Source: an uncultured Bacteroidota bacterium
Lineage (GTDB): Bacteria > Bacteroidota > Bacteroidia > NS11-12g > UBA955
Assembly: GCA_903953615.1 (NCBI GenBank)
Contig: CAJBKH010000208.1
Location: 1 to 22,113, forward strand
DNA length: 22,113 nucleotides
Reading direction: 5' to 3'
The position numbers and the translations under genes were made by a program. Under the pieces are notes generated by a model. The model made no database searches, had not been told where the DNA came from, and worked only from the letters and a program-made list of their open reading frames with translations. Each line of letters opens with the position of its first letter. The first letter of the stretch is position 1. This document shows, piece by piece, positions 7,154-14,806 of this stretch.

Positions 7154-8110
7154 TTATTTAAAAAAGTTAATGATTTGCTCGGCCATTTCGTCACCTATGC
7201 GCTTTTGCGCTTCGGCAGTACTTGCGCCAATATGCGGTGATAAAGAAACATTGTTAAGGTTTAGAATGGCACCATTAACTGGAGGCTCTTTCTCAAATAC
7301 ATCTGTGCCTGCATATGCTAAATGACCTGCATTTAAAGACGCTATTAAATCAGCTTCACAAACCACTCCGCCCCTTGCACAATTAATTAAACCAGCGCCT
7401 TTTTTCATCATTGCTAGTTCGGTCTCAGCTATTACGTATCCTTGACCACCAGGAATATGCAAGCTAACAAAATCAGCTTGTTGTAAGACGGTTTCTTTCG
7501 AAACTGTTTTAATCAATTTTTTAATTGTTGGTATTTGCGCATCAGGATGAAAAGTAATTTCAACTTCTGCTTCTGAAATCATAGGGTCGAAAGCAATCAC
7601 ATTCATGCCTAAGCCAAATGCCATGCGAGCAGCTTCTCTTCCAATTCTACCAAAACCAATTAAACCGAGTGTTTTACCTTTTAATTCAACACCAGCTGAT
7701 GCGGTCTTTTTTAGGTCATTAAATTTCTCAATTCCGTTGACGGGCATCTCTCTATTGGTATACTGCAATAAACGGCAAATAGAAAACATATGGGCAAATA
7801 CCAACTCGGCAACACTGGTGCTACTTGCAGCAGGGGTATTGACTACGGCAACACCTTTTTCTTTGGCATAAGCAGTGTCTATGTTATCTAAACCAACACC
7901 TGCTCTACCAACTAATTTCAAATTAGGTGCAGCATCCATTACCTCTTTGGTAACCTTGGTAGCACTGCGCACTAGCAATACATCATACGCATTGAGTTTT
8001 GCAGGCAAATCTTCTTGTGCCACTTTGTTGGTGTCAATCGAAAAACCTTGTGCTTCTAAAGCTATTTTAGCTGAAGCATCAATACCATCATTGGCTAATA
8101 TTTTTATCAT
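7154..8110 (-). CDS. serA: D-3-phosphoglycerate dehydrogenase, short form
   Basis: The first enzyme of serine synthesis; it oxidises 3-phosphoglycerate to 3-phosphohydroxypyruvate with NAD+. The 318 residues hold the two halves of a D-2-hydroxyacid dehydrogenase: VGRAGVGLDNID (67-78), the nucleotide fold LGLIGFGRIGREA (148-160) with Asp175 after the second strand for NAD preference, Arg246 in LINCARGGVV, Glu275 in VFEKEPP, and His293 in SPHIGAST. There is no C-terminal ACT domain or intervening domain, so the serine feedback seen in long SerA forms is not expected through that route. It starts 15 bases after serC and ends 9 bases before the DUF1015 start, on one transcript in all likelihood. 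Other 2-hydroxyacid dehydrogenases share these motifs; the serC partner settles the assignment. Confidence 0.95.
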   Translation of the reverse strand: MIKILANDGIDASAKIALEAQGFSIDTNKVAQEDLPAKLNAYDVLLVRSATKVTKEVMDAAPNLKLVGRAGVGLDNIDTAYAKEKGVAVVNTPAASSTSVAELVFAHMFSICRLLQYTNREMPVNGIEKFNDLKKTASAGVELKGKTLGLIGFGRIGREAARMAFGLGMNVIAFDPMISEAEVEITFHPDAQIPTIKKLIKTVSKETVLQQADFVSLHIPGGQGYVIAETELAMMKKGAGLINCARGGVVCEADLIASLNAGHLAYAGTDVFEKEPPVNGAILNLNNVSLSPHIGASTAEAQKRIGDEMAEQIINFFK

Positions 8111-8125
8111 GTTTCTTAGGTGAAA

Positions 8126-9184
8126 TTAATTATTGAAAGTTTTCATTACATTTACTAAGGCTTCAACACTTTCAAGTGGTAATGCATTGTACATACTTGC
8201 TCTGTACCCACCAGCTGAGCGGTGACCTTTAATTCCAGAAATACCAGCAGCTTTCCAAGCAGCATTAAATTTATCTTCTAGTGATGCATCGGTTAATACA
8301 AAACAAGCGTTCATTTGTGAACGGTCTTCTGTTGCAATGCTACCTTGGAACAATGGATTACTATCTATTTCGCTGTACAATAAATTGGCTCTTGTAGCCG
8401 CTCTTTTTTGCATTTCTTCAACACCGCCTACTTTTTTAACCCATTTCAAATTTTGCAACATCGCAAAGATTGGAAAAACCGGAGGGGTATTAAACATGGT
8501 TTCTTTTTCTATGTGCAAAGCATAATTCATCATGCTTGGAATTTGACGGCTTACTTTTCCTAAAATATCTTTTCTAACAATTACAACAGTTACACCTGCA
8601 GGACCCATATTTTTTTGAGCGCCCGCATAGATTAAACCAAATTTAGAAACATCCACTTTTCTGCTTAAAATATCAGAACTCATATCACAAACCATGGTTA
8701 CTGGACTATCAGGGAAAGATTGCATTTGGCTACCATAAATGGTGTTGTTGCTGGTGCAATGAAAATAATCTGCATCGGCTGGTATGGTATAATTTTTAGG
8801 TATATATGAATAATTTTTATCTTCACTGCTTGCTACTACCTCAACATTTCCTAAATATTTAGCTTCTTTAACAGCATTGGCAGCCCATACACCTGTTTTA
8901 AGGTAAGCGCCTTTTTTTTCCAACAAATTATAAGCAACCATTAAGAATTGCGTGCTAGCACCGCCTCCTAAAAATAGAATTTCATAACCTTCTGGAACAC
9001 CCATTAATTCTTTTATTGTGGCTTGTGCCTCTTCTACAACTGCTATAAATTCTTTGCCTCTATGTGAAACCTCTAAAATAGATAACCCTGTGCCTGCAAA
9101 ATTTTTGATGCCTTCAATAGAAGCATCTATGGCTTCTTGTGGTAAAATGGATGGACCTGCTGAAAAGTTGTGAAGTTGTGACAT
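8126..9184 (-). CDS. serC: Phosphoserine aminotransferase
   Basis: A PLP enzyme that moves the amino group of glutamate to 3-phosphohydroxypyruvate, giving phosphoserine; the family also acts on the related pyridoxine intermediate. The 352-residue protein starts with the typical HNFSAGPSILP. It has the PLP-phosphate loop FLGGGASTQF (71-80), CDMSSDILS (166-174) with the aspartate that holds the pyridine nitrogen, and YAGAQKNMGPAG (186-197) with the Schiff-base Lys191. HRSAGGYRASMYNAL at the C-terminus binds the substrate phosphate. It is the first gene of the serine operon and has a good Bacteroidota promoter just upstream. No serB (phosphoserine phosphatase) is present in the window. Confidence 0.97.
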   Translation of the reverse strand: MSQLHNFSAGPSILPQEAIDASIEGIKNFAGTGLSILEVSHRGKEFIAVVEEAQATIKELMGVPEGYEILFLGGGASTQFLMVAYNLLEKKGAYLKTGVWAANAVKEAKYLGNVEVVASSEDKNYSYIPKNYTIPADADYFHCTSNNTIYGSQMQSFPDSPVTMVCDMSSDILSRKVDVSKFGLIYAGAQKNMGPAGVTVVIVRKDILGKVSRQIPSMMNYALHIEKETMFNTPPVFPIFAMLQNLKWVKKVGGVEEMQKRAATRANLLYSEIDSNPLFQGSIATEDRSQMNACFVLTDASLEDKFNAAWKAAGISGIKGHRSAGGYRASMYNALPLESVEALVNVMKTFNN

Positions 9185-9209
9185 TGTTGTATTTTATTTT
9201 TTTCGAATG

Positions 9210-9238
9210 CAAAATTAATCTAATATTGAAACACACAA
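9210..9238 (-). promoter_or_regulatory. Promoter of the serC-serA-DUF1015 operon
   Basis: On the minus strand TTG (9238-9236) is followed after 18 bases by TAATTTTG (9217-9210), an exact TAnnTTTG match. The spacing is one base short of the usual 19-21. The leader to the serC ATG at 9184 would be roughly 20 bases. This is the best-formed promoter in the window. Confidence 0.55.
9221..9228 (+). promoter_or_regulatory. Possible -7 box (TAATATTG) for the barrel gene at 9242
   Basis: One mismatch from TAnnTTTG, 13 bases before the ATG at 9242. It lies inside the opposing serC promoter, so both genes would share a 57-base divergent control region. No clear -33 box. Confidence 0.3.
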
Positions 9239-9241
9239 GCA

Positions 9242-9772
9242 ATGAAAGTAAAAAACATTTTCTTTTTTGTCATTTTTTTTGGTCTGTTTTCAATTTCGAA
9301 GGCCCAATCAGACGATCTTAATTCACGTGACAGCGTGAAAAAAGTACCTTTCAAAAAAAGACTCGTTTATAATATAGGTGGCGGTGGTGGCGGTGGCAGT
9401 ATCAATGGTATGTCCTCTTTCAACATTAATTTACAACCCCAAATTGGTTATAAAATCAATGAGAACTTAATAGCAGGTGTTGGTCTTAATTATCAGTACC
9501 TCAAATACGGCTCATCCAAGTTCCAAATTTATGGGGGTAACACCTATGTTAGATACCATATTAATTCGCAATTCTTTTTACAAACCGAATACCAAGTCCT
9601 TAATTATAGTTATCAAACGGCAAGCACTGGTTGGAACGATTATTTACTTGCAGGTGGAGGCTATTCGCCAGGTGGCGGATTTTATATTTCTGCCTATTAT
9701 TTATTAAAATTCCCAGCCAATAACAATATTTATGGAGCACCTTATGTTATTCGCGCTGGCTTTACTTTTTAA
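9242..9772 (+). CDS. Small outer-membrane beta-barrel protein
   Basis: A 176-residue exported protein with signal peptide 1-21 (NIFFFVIFFGLFSISKA, cut before Gln22). After a short Ser/Asp/Lys-rich linker it alternates amphipathic strands and turns, e.g. INLQPQIGYKINENLIAGVG, LNYQYLKYG, TYVRYHI, FLQTEYQVLNYSY and GGGFYISAYYLLKFP. It ends in RAGFTF, whose final Phe is the usual signal for barrel insertion by BAM. Seven to eight strands fit an OmpW/OmpX-sized barrel. This build is common in Bacteroidota hypothetical proteins; the cargo or role is unknown. Residues 46-52 are seven consecutive glycines, an unusual run at the start of the first strand. ppk2 starts 11 bases after its stop, so the two are likely co-transcribed. 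Confidence 0.75.
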   Translation: MKVKNIFFFVIFFGLFSISKAQSDDLNSRDSVKKVPFKKRLVYNIGGGGGGGSINGMSSFNINLQPQIGYKINENLIAGVGLNYQYLKYGSSKFQIYGGNTYVRYHINSQFFLQTEYQVLNYSYQTASTGWNDYLLAGGGYSPGGGFYISAYYLLKFPANNNIYGAPYVIRAGFTF

Positions 9773-9783
9773 AACAACATACC

Positions 9784-10692
9784 ATGCAAAATAAAATAAC
9801 AGAAGACAGCAAAATCGTGGTTCGCAATGGCGAAGATTTTAGACTAAAAAAATACAAACCCGCTTATAGTGCTGGCTATTTAGATGAAAAAGCAATCAAG
9901 GCTAGTTTAGAAAATTACAAAGAAGAAATAGCCAAGTTGCAAGATAAATTATTTGCCCAAGGGAAACATTCAATACTGCTTGTTTTACAAGCCATCGATG
10001 CATCTGGAAAAGACAGTTGTATAAAACATGTATTAAGTGGTATCAATCCGCAAGGCTGCAATGTAACTGCTTTTAAACAACCAACCGCTGAAGAAATTAA
10101 CCATGATTTTTTGTGGAGAACTTATAAGGCATTGCCAGCAAAAGGAATAATTGGGGTTTTTAACCGATCTTACTATGAAGAGGTATTGGTTACCAAGGTA
10201 CATCCTGAGTTTATTTTGAAGCAAAACATACCTAGCATTAACCGTATCGAAAACATAGACGAAAAGTTTTGGAATAACAGATACCGCGCCATCAATGAAA
10301 TGGAAAGACATTTGGTAAAAAGTGGAACAATTATTATTAAACTGTTTTTGAACATGAGTAAAGATGAGCAACGGGTTCGTTTTTTAGAGAGAACCAATGA
10401 TCCTTCAAAAAAATGGAAATTTAATTTTGGTGATTTGAAGGAACGCAAGCTTTGGAATACTTATCAAAAAGTTTATGAAGACATGATTCAAAACACTAGT
10501 ACGAAACACGCACCTTGGCATATCATTCCAGCAGACAACCAATGGGTCAGTCGCGCAATTGTTGGCGATATATTACTTGAGACATTGCAAGCCCTGAAAC
10601 TTACTTATCCTGATTTAACATCCGAAGCATTAAAATTATTAGAACAAGGCAGAAATGAATTAAAAGCAGAGACCTTGAAAAATATTAAATAA
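9784..10692 (+). CDS. ppk2: Polyphosphate kinase 2 family (polyphosphate:nucleotide phosphotransferase), class III-like
   Basis: PPK2 enzymes use polyphosphate to phosphorylate nucleotides. The 302-residue single-domain protein shows Walker A in LQAIDASGKDSCIKHVL (Lys76), Walker B in IGVFNRSYYEEVLV (Asn127, Arg128, Glu132/133), and the lid motif KKWKF (209-213). The Tyr-Glu-Glu-Val after FNRS, in place of the WYNR type of class I, resembles class III enzymes, which phosphorylate AMP and ADP and so can make ATP from AMP. This class call is by motif memory only. The acidic/basic N-terminus (residues 1-60) is the usual PPK2 extension. The gene follows a barrel-protein gene by 11 bases. Its stop overlaps that of the convergent HMG-CoA lyase gene by 8 bases. 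Function is likely energy or nucleotide balance under stress. Confidence 0.92.
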   Translation: MQNKITEDSKIVVRNGEDFRLKKYKPAYSAGYLDEKAIKASLENYKEEIAKLQDKLFAQGKHSILLVLQAIDASGKDSCIKHVLSGINPQGCNVTAFKQPTAEEINHDFLWRTYKALPAKGIIGVFNRSYYEEVLVTKVHPEFILKQNIPSINRIENIDEKFWNNRYRAINEMERHLVKSGTIIIKLFLNMSKDEQRVRFLERTNDPSKKWKFNFGDLKERKLWNTYQKVYEDMIQNTSTKHAPWHIIPADNQWVSRAIVGDILLETLQALKLTYPDLTSEALKLLEQGRNELKAETLKNIK

Positions 10693-11545
10693 AAATTCGA
10701 CCTGCCATCAAGTAGGCCGTATCAAATTCACTTGTATTAATTTCTGTCGGTTCGCCTATATGACGAATATAAGACAACAATGCTTCGGTAGGTAAATTAC
10801 CCGTTAGTTTATCGGAAGCAAACGGACAACCACCAAATCCTCGCATGGCACTGTCATATCTGCGACAACCCGCTTTGTATGCAGCAGCAATATTTTGCAA
10901 GTAATTATCCGGTCGTGTGTGAAAATGCGCGCCAAGTTCAACGCCCGGCAATTGTTTTTGACATGCTTTAAAAATCGTTGCAATGTCTTCTGCATTTGCC
11001 ACACCAATTGTATCAGATAAGCTAATGGTTTTAACACCAAGCTCAGCAAGGCGAACACACCAATCAATTGCTATCTTGGTCGACCAATCATCATTGTATG
11101 GATTTCCAAAGCCCATGGATAAGTATACCACTACTTCTTTATTTGCGTTTTTGGCAATGTTTAAAATATTTTTTAAAGTTTCAATTGATTCATCGATTCC
11201 ATGGTTCGTATTTCTTCTTTGGAATTGTTCTGAAATACTAAATGGATAGCCGATATAATCTACTTGTTTAAAAGTAGCAGCTTGTTCAGCACCTCTTTCA
11301 TTGGCTACAATTACTAATAATTTAGTGGCCGTTTCTTGTAAATCAATGGCGTTTAAAACTTCGGCCGTATCAGCAAGCGTAGGCACAGCTTTTGGTGAAA
11401 CAAAACTACCACAATCTAAAACGTCGAAACCTACTTTTAGCAATGCATTGATGTATTCAATTTTAGTAGCAGTCGGTATTTGATGGTGAAATCCTTGCAT
11501 GGCATCGCGCGGACATTCTATTAATTTAATTCTATCTGTTGCCAT
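10685..11545 (-). CDS. Hydroxymethylglutaryl-CoA lyase
   Basis: Cleaves 3-hydroxy-3-methylglutaryl-CoA to acetoacetate and acetyl-CoA, the last step of leucine breakdown. The 286-residue TIM-barrel protein has ECPRDAMQG (10-18) with catalytic Arg13 and metal ligand Asp14, SLSDTIGVA (175-183), metal ligands His207 and His209 in GAHFHTR, and the active-site loop RGFGGCPFA (235-243) with Cys240. Asn250 in LTGN completes the set. The PRDAMQG string differs from the classical PRDGLQN but keeps the catalytic residues. Related family members (citramalate and isopropylmalate synthases) lack the GFGGCP loop. prfB lies 27 bases upstream on the same strand, so read-through from prfB is possible. Enzymes of the rest of leucine degradation are not in the window. 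Confidence 0.9.
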   Translation of the reverse strand: MATDRIKLIECPRDAMQGFHHQIPTATKIEYINALLKVGFDVLDCGSFVSPKAVPTLADTAEVLNAIDLQETATKLLVIVANERGAEQAATFKQVDYIGYPFSISEQFQRRNTNHGIDESIETLKNILNIAKNANKEVVVYLSMGFGNPYNDDWSTKIAIDWCVRLAELGVKTISLSDTIGVANAEDIATIFKACQKQLPGVELGAHFHTRPDNYLQNIAAAYKAGCRRYDSAMRGFGGCPFASDKLTGNLPTEALLSYIRHIGEPTEINTSEFDTAYLMAGRIFI

Positions 11546-11572
11546 AAATGGTATTATAAGTTATAATTGATG

Positions 11573-12683
11573 TTATAAGTCTTTTCCTTTTTCAACAATA
11601 TTGCCGCCTAAGGCCATTAAATAGCCTTTGATAAAATCATCCAAGTAACCATCCATCACCACACCAACATTACTTGTTTCTATGCCTGTTCTGACATCTT
11701 TAATTAATTTATATGGATGAAACACATAATTGCGAATTTGTGACCCCCATTCAATTTTCATTTTACTCGCTTCAATTGCATCGCGCGCCTCATTTTGTTT
11801 GCGAAGTTCCAATTCATACAATTGCGATTTTAACATCTGCATTGCCAATTCCCTGTTCTCACCTTGTGAACGGGCCTTTTGACAGACGACAACAATGCCT
11901 GTTGGGCGGTGGGTTAATTGCACTTTGGTTTCTACCTTGTTTACATTTTGACCACCTGCACCACCACTCCTACTGGTTTGCAAATCGACATCTGCTGGAT
12001 TCACTTCAATTTTTATTTCGTCGTCAATCATAGGATATGCGTAGACACTTGCGAAAGAAGTATGGCGTTTTGCATTGCTATCAAATGGCGAAATTCTAAC
12101 CAAACGGTGAACACCACTTTCGCCTTTTAAATACCCATATGGGAAACTGCCTTCAAATTCTATTGTAATAGATTTAATACCTGCTACATCGCCTTCTTGC
12201 TTATCAATTTCAGTGACTGTGTAGCCATTTTTTTCGCCCCACATAATATACATACGCGCAAGCATTGATGCCCAGTCGCAACTTTCTGTACCACCAGCAC
12301 CACTATTAATTGTAAGCACAGCACCCAAACGATCTTCCTCGTGGCGCAACATGTTTTTCATTTCTAAATCCTCTACTGCTAGTAACGTTTTTTTATAAAC
12401 ATCTTCCACTTCGGCATCGGTGGCTTCGCCAGCGTCGCTAAATTCTTTTAGTATTTCAAGGTCAGATATGCCTTCTTGACAAAGCTTATAGGCTTCAGTC
12501 CAAAATTTCTTTTCTTTTATTTTTTTAAGATGTTTTTCAGCCCTGGCACTGTCATTCCAAAAATCGGGTGCAAGGGTTTGAGATTCTTCATCTGCTATTA
12601 AGGCTAACTTCTGTTCGATGTCAAAGATACCTCCCCAAAGCCTCAACACGGCCTCTTATATCCTTCAATTGCTCATTATTCAT
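11573..12683 (-). CDS. prfB: Peptide chain release factor 2, with programmed +1 frameshift
   Basis: RF2 recognises UGA and UAA and releases the finished protein. The zero frame starts at ATG 12683 and runs 20 codons (MNNEQLKDIRGRVEALGRYL) to an in-frame TGA at 12623-12621. Slipping one base forward at CTT TGA C resumes with Asp-Ile-Glu at 12622 and runs to the stop at 11573, giving 369 residues in all. Both joined parts match RF2: the stop-recognition tripeptide Ser-Pro-Phe (198-200), and GGAGGQNVNKV with catalytic Gly-Gly-Gln (243-245). The frameshift is the family's autoregulation: low RF2 slows termination at the TGA and favours slippage. The start at 12649 (GTG) in the downstream frame gives a nonsense N-terminus and is wrong. 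A TAnnTTTG box lies 5 bases upstream. This is an intact gene, not a pseudogene. Confidence 0.96.
12620..12636 (-). other. prfB recoding site: SD-like GGGGAGG, TAT, CTT-TGA-C
   Basis: On the minus strand GGGGAGG (12636-12630) lies 3 bases upstream of the slippery CTT (12626-12624), which is followed by TGA C. This is the same layout as the classical RF2 site: a purine-rich stretch that pairs with the 16S 3' end, a 3-base spacer, a Leu codon that can re-pair at UUU, and a poor-context UGA C. Starts in this window otherwise lack SD sequences. Confidence 0.95.
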
Positions 12684-12688
12684 AAGTG

Positions 12689-12696
12689 CAAAGGTA
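12689..12696 (-). promoter_or_regulatory. Possible -7 box (TACCTTTG) for prfB
   Basis: An exact TAnnTTTG match on the minus strand ends 5 bases before the prfB ATG at 12683, predicting a near-leaderless transcript. No -33 TTG at 19-21 bases. Chance occurrence cannot be excluded. Confidence 0.3.
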
Positions 12697-12789
12697 ATAC
12701 ATTTAGCCAAGTATCTATTTTTTTTCATACCCAACTGGAACACCAAAAATTTAATTTCATCCAATAGAATAATTTTGTCAAACTAGATA

Positions 12790-12797
12790 TACATTTG
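12790..12797 (+). promoter_or_regulatory. -7 box (TACATTTG) for kup
   Basis: An exact TAnnTTTG match 45 bases before the kup ATG, in the 159-base divergent gap between prfB and kup. A TTTG lies 12 bases upstream, too close for a normal -33 box. The leader would be about 40 bases, the longest of the candidates here. Confidence 0.45.
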
Positions 12798-12842
12798 CAC
12801 TTCAATTTCAAAATCGCAACAAAATAAACTCGCATCGTCAGA

Positions 12843-14801
12843 ATGAAACACAAGGACAGAAACAGTAAGGTAACCGCAGCCACATTATTAGTCGCATTAG
12901 GCATTATCTATGGCGATATTGGCACTAGTCCCCTCTATGTTTTAAATGCAATTATAGAGGATCGCGAAATTTCTGAAATGTTAGTTCTTGGCAGTATTTC
13001 TTGTATTGTATGGACCTTGGTATTCCAAACAACCATAAAATACATTTGGTTAACCTTGAAAGCTGACAACGAAGGTGAAGGTGGTATTTTTTCACTCTAT
13101 GCATTAGTAAGAAGGTACCGCAAGAAATTAATTATTCCAACAATTATTGGAGCCGTTACCTTGTTAGCCGATGGTATTATCACACCACCCATATCTGTCG
13201 TTTCTGCGGTAGAGGGTTTATCAGCAATTGAAGGCTTGGATAAAATAATTCCTAATATACCAACTGTACCAATTGTTATTGTTATTCTTTCGCTGCTATT
13301 CTTTTTACAAAGATTTGGCACACACTATATAGGTTCTATTTTTGGTCCAGCCATGTTGGTTTGGTTTGCCATGTTATTTGTTGTTGGAATGTCTCAAATA
13401 GCACTTGATCCAAGTATTCTTAAAGCCTTAAATCCTAAATATGCTATTGACTTATTGTCTCGCTATCCGCAAGGCTTTTGGTTATTAGGTGGTGTATTCT
13501 TGGCGACTACAGGCGCTGAGGCATTGTATTCCGACTTAGGACATTGCGGCAAAAAAAATATCCGAATCACTTGGGCTTTTGTTAAAATCTGTTTAATCGT
13601 TAACTATTTAGGTCAAGCGGTTTGGTTACTTAACCAAGGTTCGACTCACCTTGATGGCAGAAAACCATTTTTTGAAATGATGCCAGAATGGTTTTTAATT
13701 CCAGGTATTATCATCGCAACTTCGGCTGCTATTATTGCATCACAGGCCCTTATTAGCGGTTCATTCACTTTAATAAGTGAAGCAATGAACTTAAACTTTT
13801 GGCCACGCGTAACTGTGCGACAACCCTCTAATATGAAGGGTCAAATTTACATTCCAAGTATCAACTCCATCATGTGGATTGGTTGCGTGCTCATGATTTT
13901 ACATTTCAAATCATCAGAAAACATGGAAGCTGCATACGGCCTCGCCATTACCATGGCCATGATGATGACAACTATACTACTATATTGTTTCTTGCGTTAT
14001 AGATTAAGATGGAACAAAGCGCTGGCCGGTTTTATATTTATTTTCTTTTTCATTATTGAGGTTTCCTTTTTTATTGCAAATATCAAAAAGTTTCCAGAAG
14101 GTGGTTACATCACTGTTATTATTTCATCCCTGTTTTTTGTCATTATGTACACAGTTTATTTCGGTAGAAAAATCAATAATAAACTCACCAAATTTACACG
14201 TCTTGAAAAATACACTGCACAAATACAAGAATTGAGCATCGATGAAACCATTCCAAAATTCTCAACCCACCTTATCTATTTAACAAAGGCTAATAATTAC
14301 CATGAAGTTGAGGAAAAAATTATCAATTCAATTTTTTCTAAAAAACCGAAACGCGCAGATGTATATTGGTTTTTACACTTGCACCGCACCGATGAACCAT
14401 ATACCCTCAACTACGAGGTTGATGAGTTAATAGATGATAAGGTTATAAAGGTCAATATTAATATTGGATTTAGAGTACAGCCAAGAGCGGAGTTGTTCTT
14501 CAAAAAGATTGTGGCTGACTTAGTTGAGCAAAAAGAATTGAACTTGCACATCCGACCAGATGGTTCAACTAAATACAATGCCGAACCAGACTTTAAATTT
14601 GTAGTTATCGAGAAGTTCTTATCGGTAGAAAATGAATTTGAATTGAGAGAAGGTTTGTTGCTAAAATCTTATTTTAAATTGAAGAGTTTCAGTCAAACCG
14701 ATGAGAAAGCGTTTGGCCTAGACAAGTGTGATGTGATAACGGAGTTAATTCCTTTGGTGTATCACAAAGTAGAAAAAATAGATTTAATTAGAAAAAGTTA
14801 A
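12843..14801 (+). CDS. kup: KUP-family potassium uptake protein
   Basis: An inner-membrane potassium importer of the Kup/HAK/KT family, thought to act with protons. The 652 residues fit the family. The first membrane segment holds the hallmark LGIIYGDIGTSPLYVL (19-34). Further signatures are NEGEGGIFSLYALVRRY just after the second segment and TTGAEALYSDLGHCG in the middle. About twelve hydrophobic segments cover residues 15-450, e.g. LLADGIITPPISVVSAVEG, TVPIVIVILSLLFFL and IIATSAAIIASQALISG. A hydrophilic cytoplasmic C-terminal domain of about 200 residues follows, as in other Kup proteins. The start is ATG at 12843 with no SD. A porin-like gene begins 5 bases after the stop, so both are probably made from one mRNA. 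Confidence 0.96.
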   Translation: MKHKDRNSKVTAATLLVALGIIYGDIGTSPLYVLNAIIEDREISEMLVLGSISCIVWTLVFQTTIKYIWLTLKADNEGEGGIFSLYALVRRYRKKLIIPTIIGAVTLLADGIITPPISVVSAVEGLSAIEGLDKIIPNIPTVPIVIVILSLLFFLQRFGTHYIGSIFGPAMLVWFAMLFVVGMSQIALDPSILKALNPKYAIDLLSRYPQGFWLLGGVFLATTGAEALYSDLGHCGKKNIRITWAFVKICLIVNYLGQAVWLLNQGSTHLDGRKPFFEMMPEWFLIPGIIIATSAAIIASQALISGSFTLISEAMNLNFWPRVTVRQPSNMKGQIYIPSINSIMWIGCVLMILHFKSSENMEAAYGLAITMAMMMTTILLYCFLRYRLRWNKALAGFIFIFFFIIEVSFFIANIKKFPEGGYITVIISSLFFVIMYTVYFGRKINNKLTKFTRLEKYTAQIQELSIDETIPKFSTHLIYLTKANNYHEVEEKIINSIFSKKPKRADVYWFLHLHRTDEPYTLNYEVDELIDDKVIKVNINIGFRVQPRAELFFKKIVADLVEQKELNLHIRPDGSTKYNAEPDFKFVVIEKFLSVENEFELREGLLLKSYFKLKSFSQTDEKAFGLDKCDVITELIPLVYHKVEKIDLIRKS

Positions 14802-14806
14802 ATGCA

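Noticed and set aside
11554..11580. Direct repeat TTATAAGT at 19-base pitch between prfB and the HMG-CoA lyase gene
   Set aside because: Eight AT-rich bases recur easily by chance, and one copy overlaps the prfB stop; no further copies support a site.
12621..12683. Apparent early stop and frameshift in prfB suggesting a pseudogene or sequencing error
   Set aside because: The TGA sits in CTT-TGA-C behind GGGGAGG at the right distance, the classical RF2 recoding signal, and both halves match RF2.
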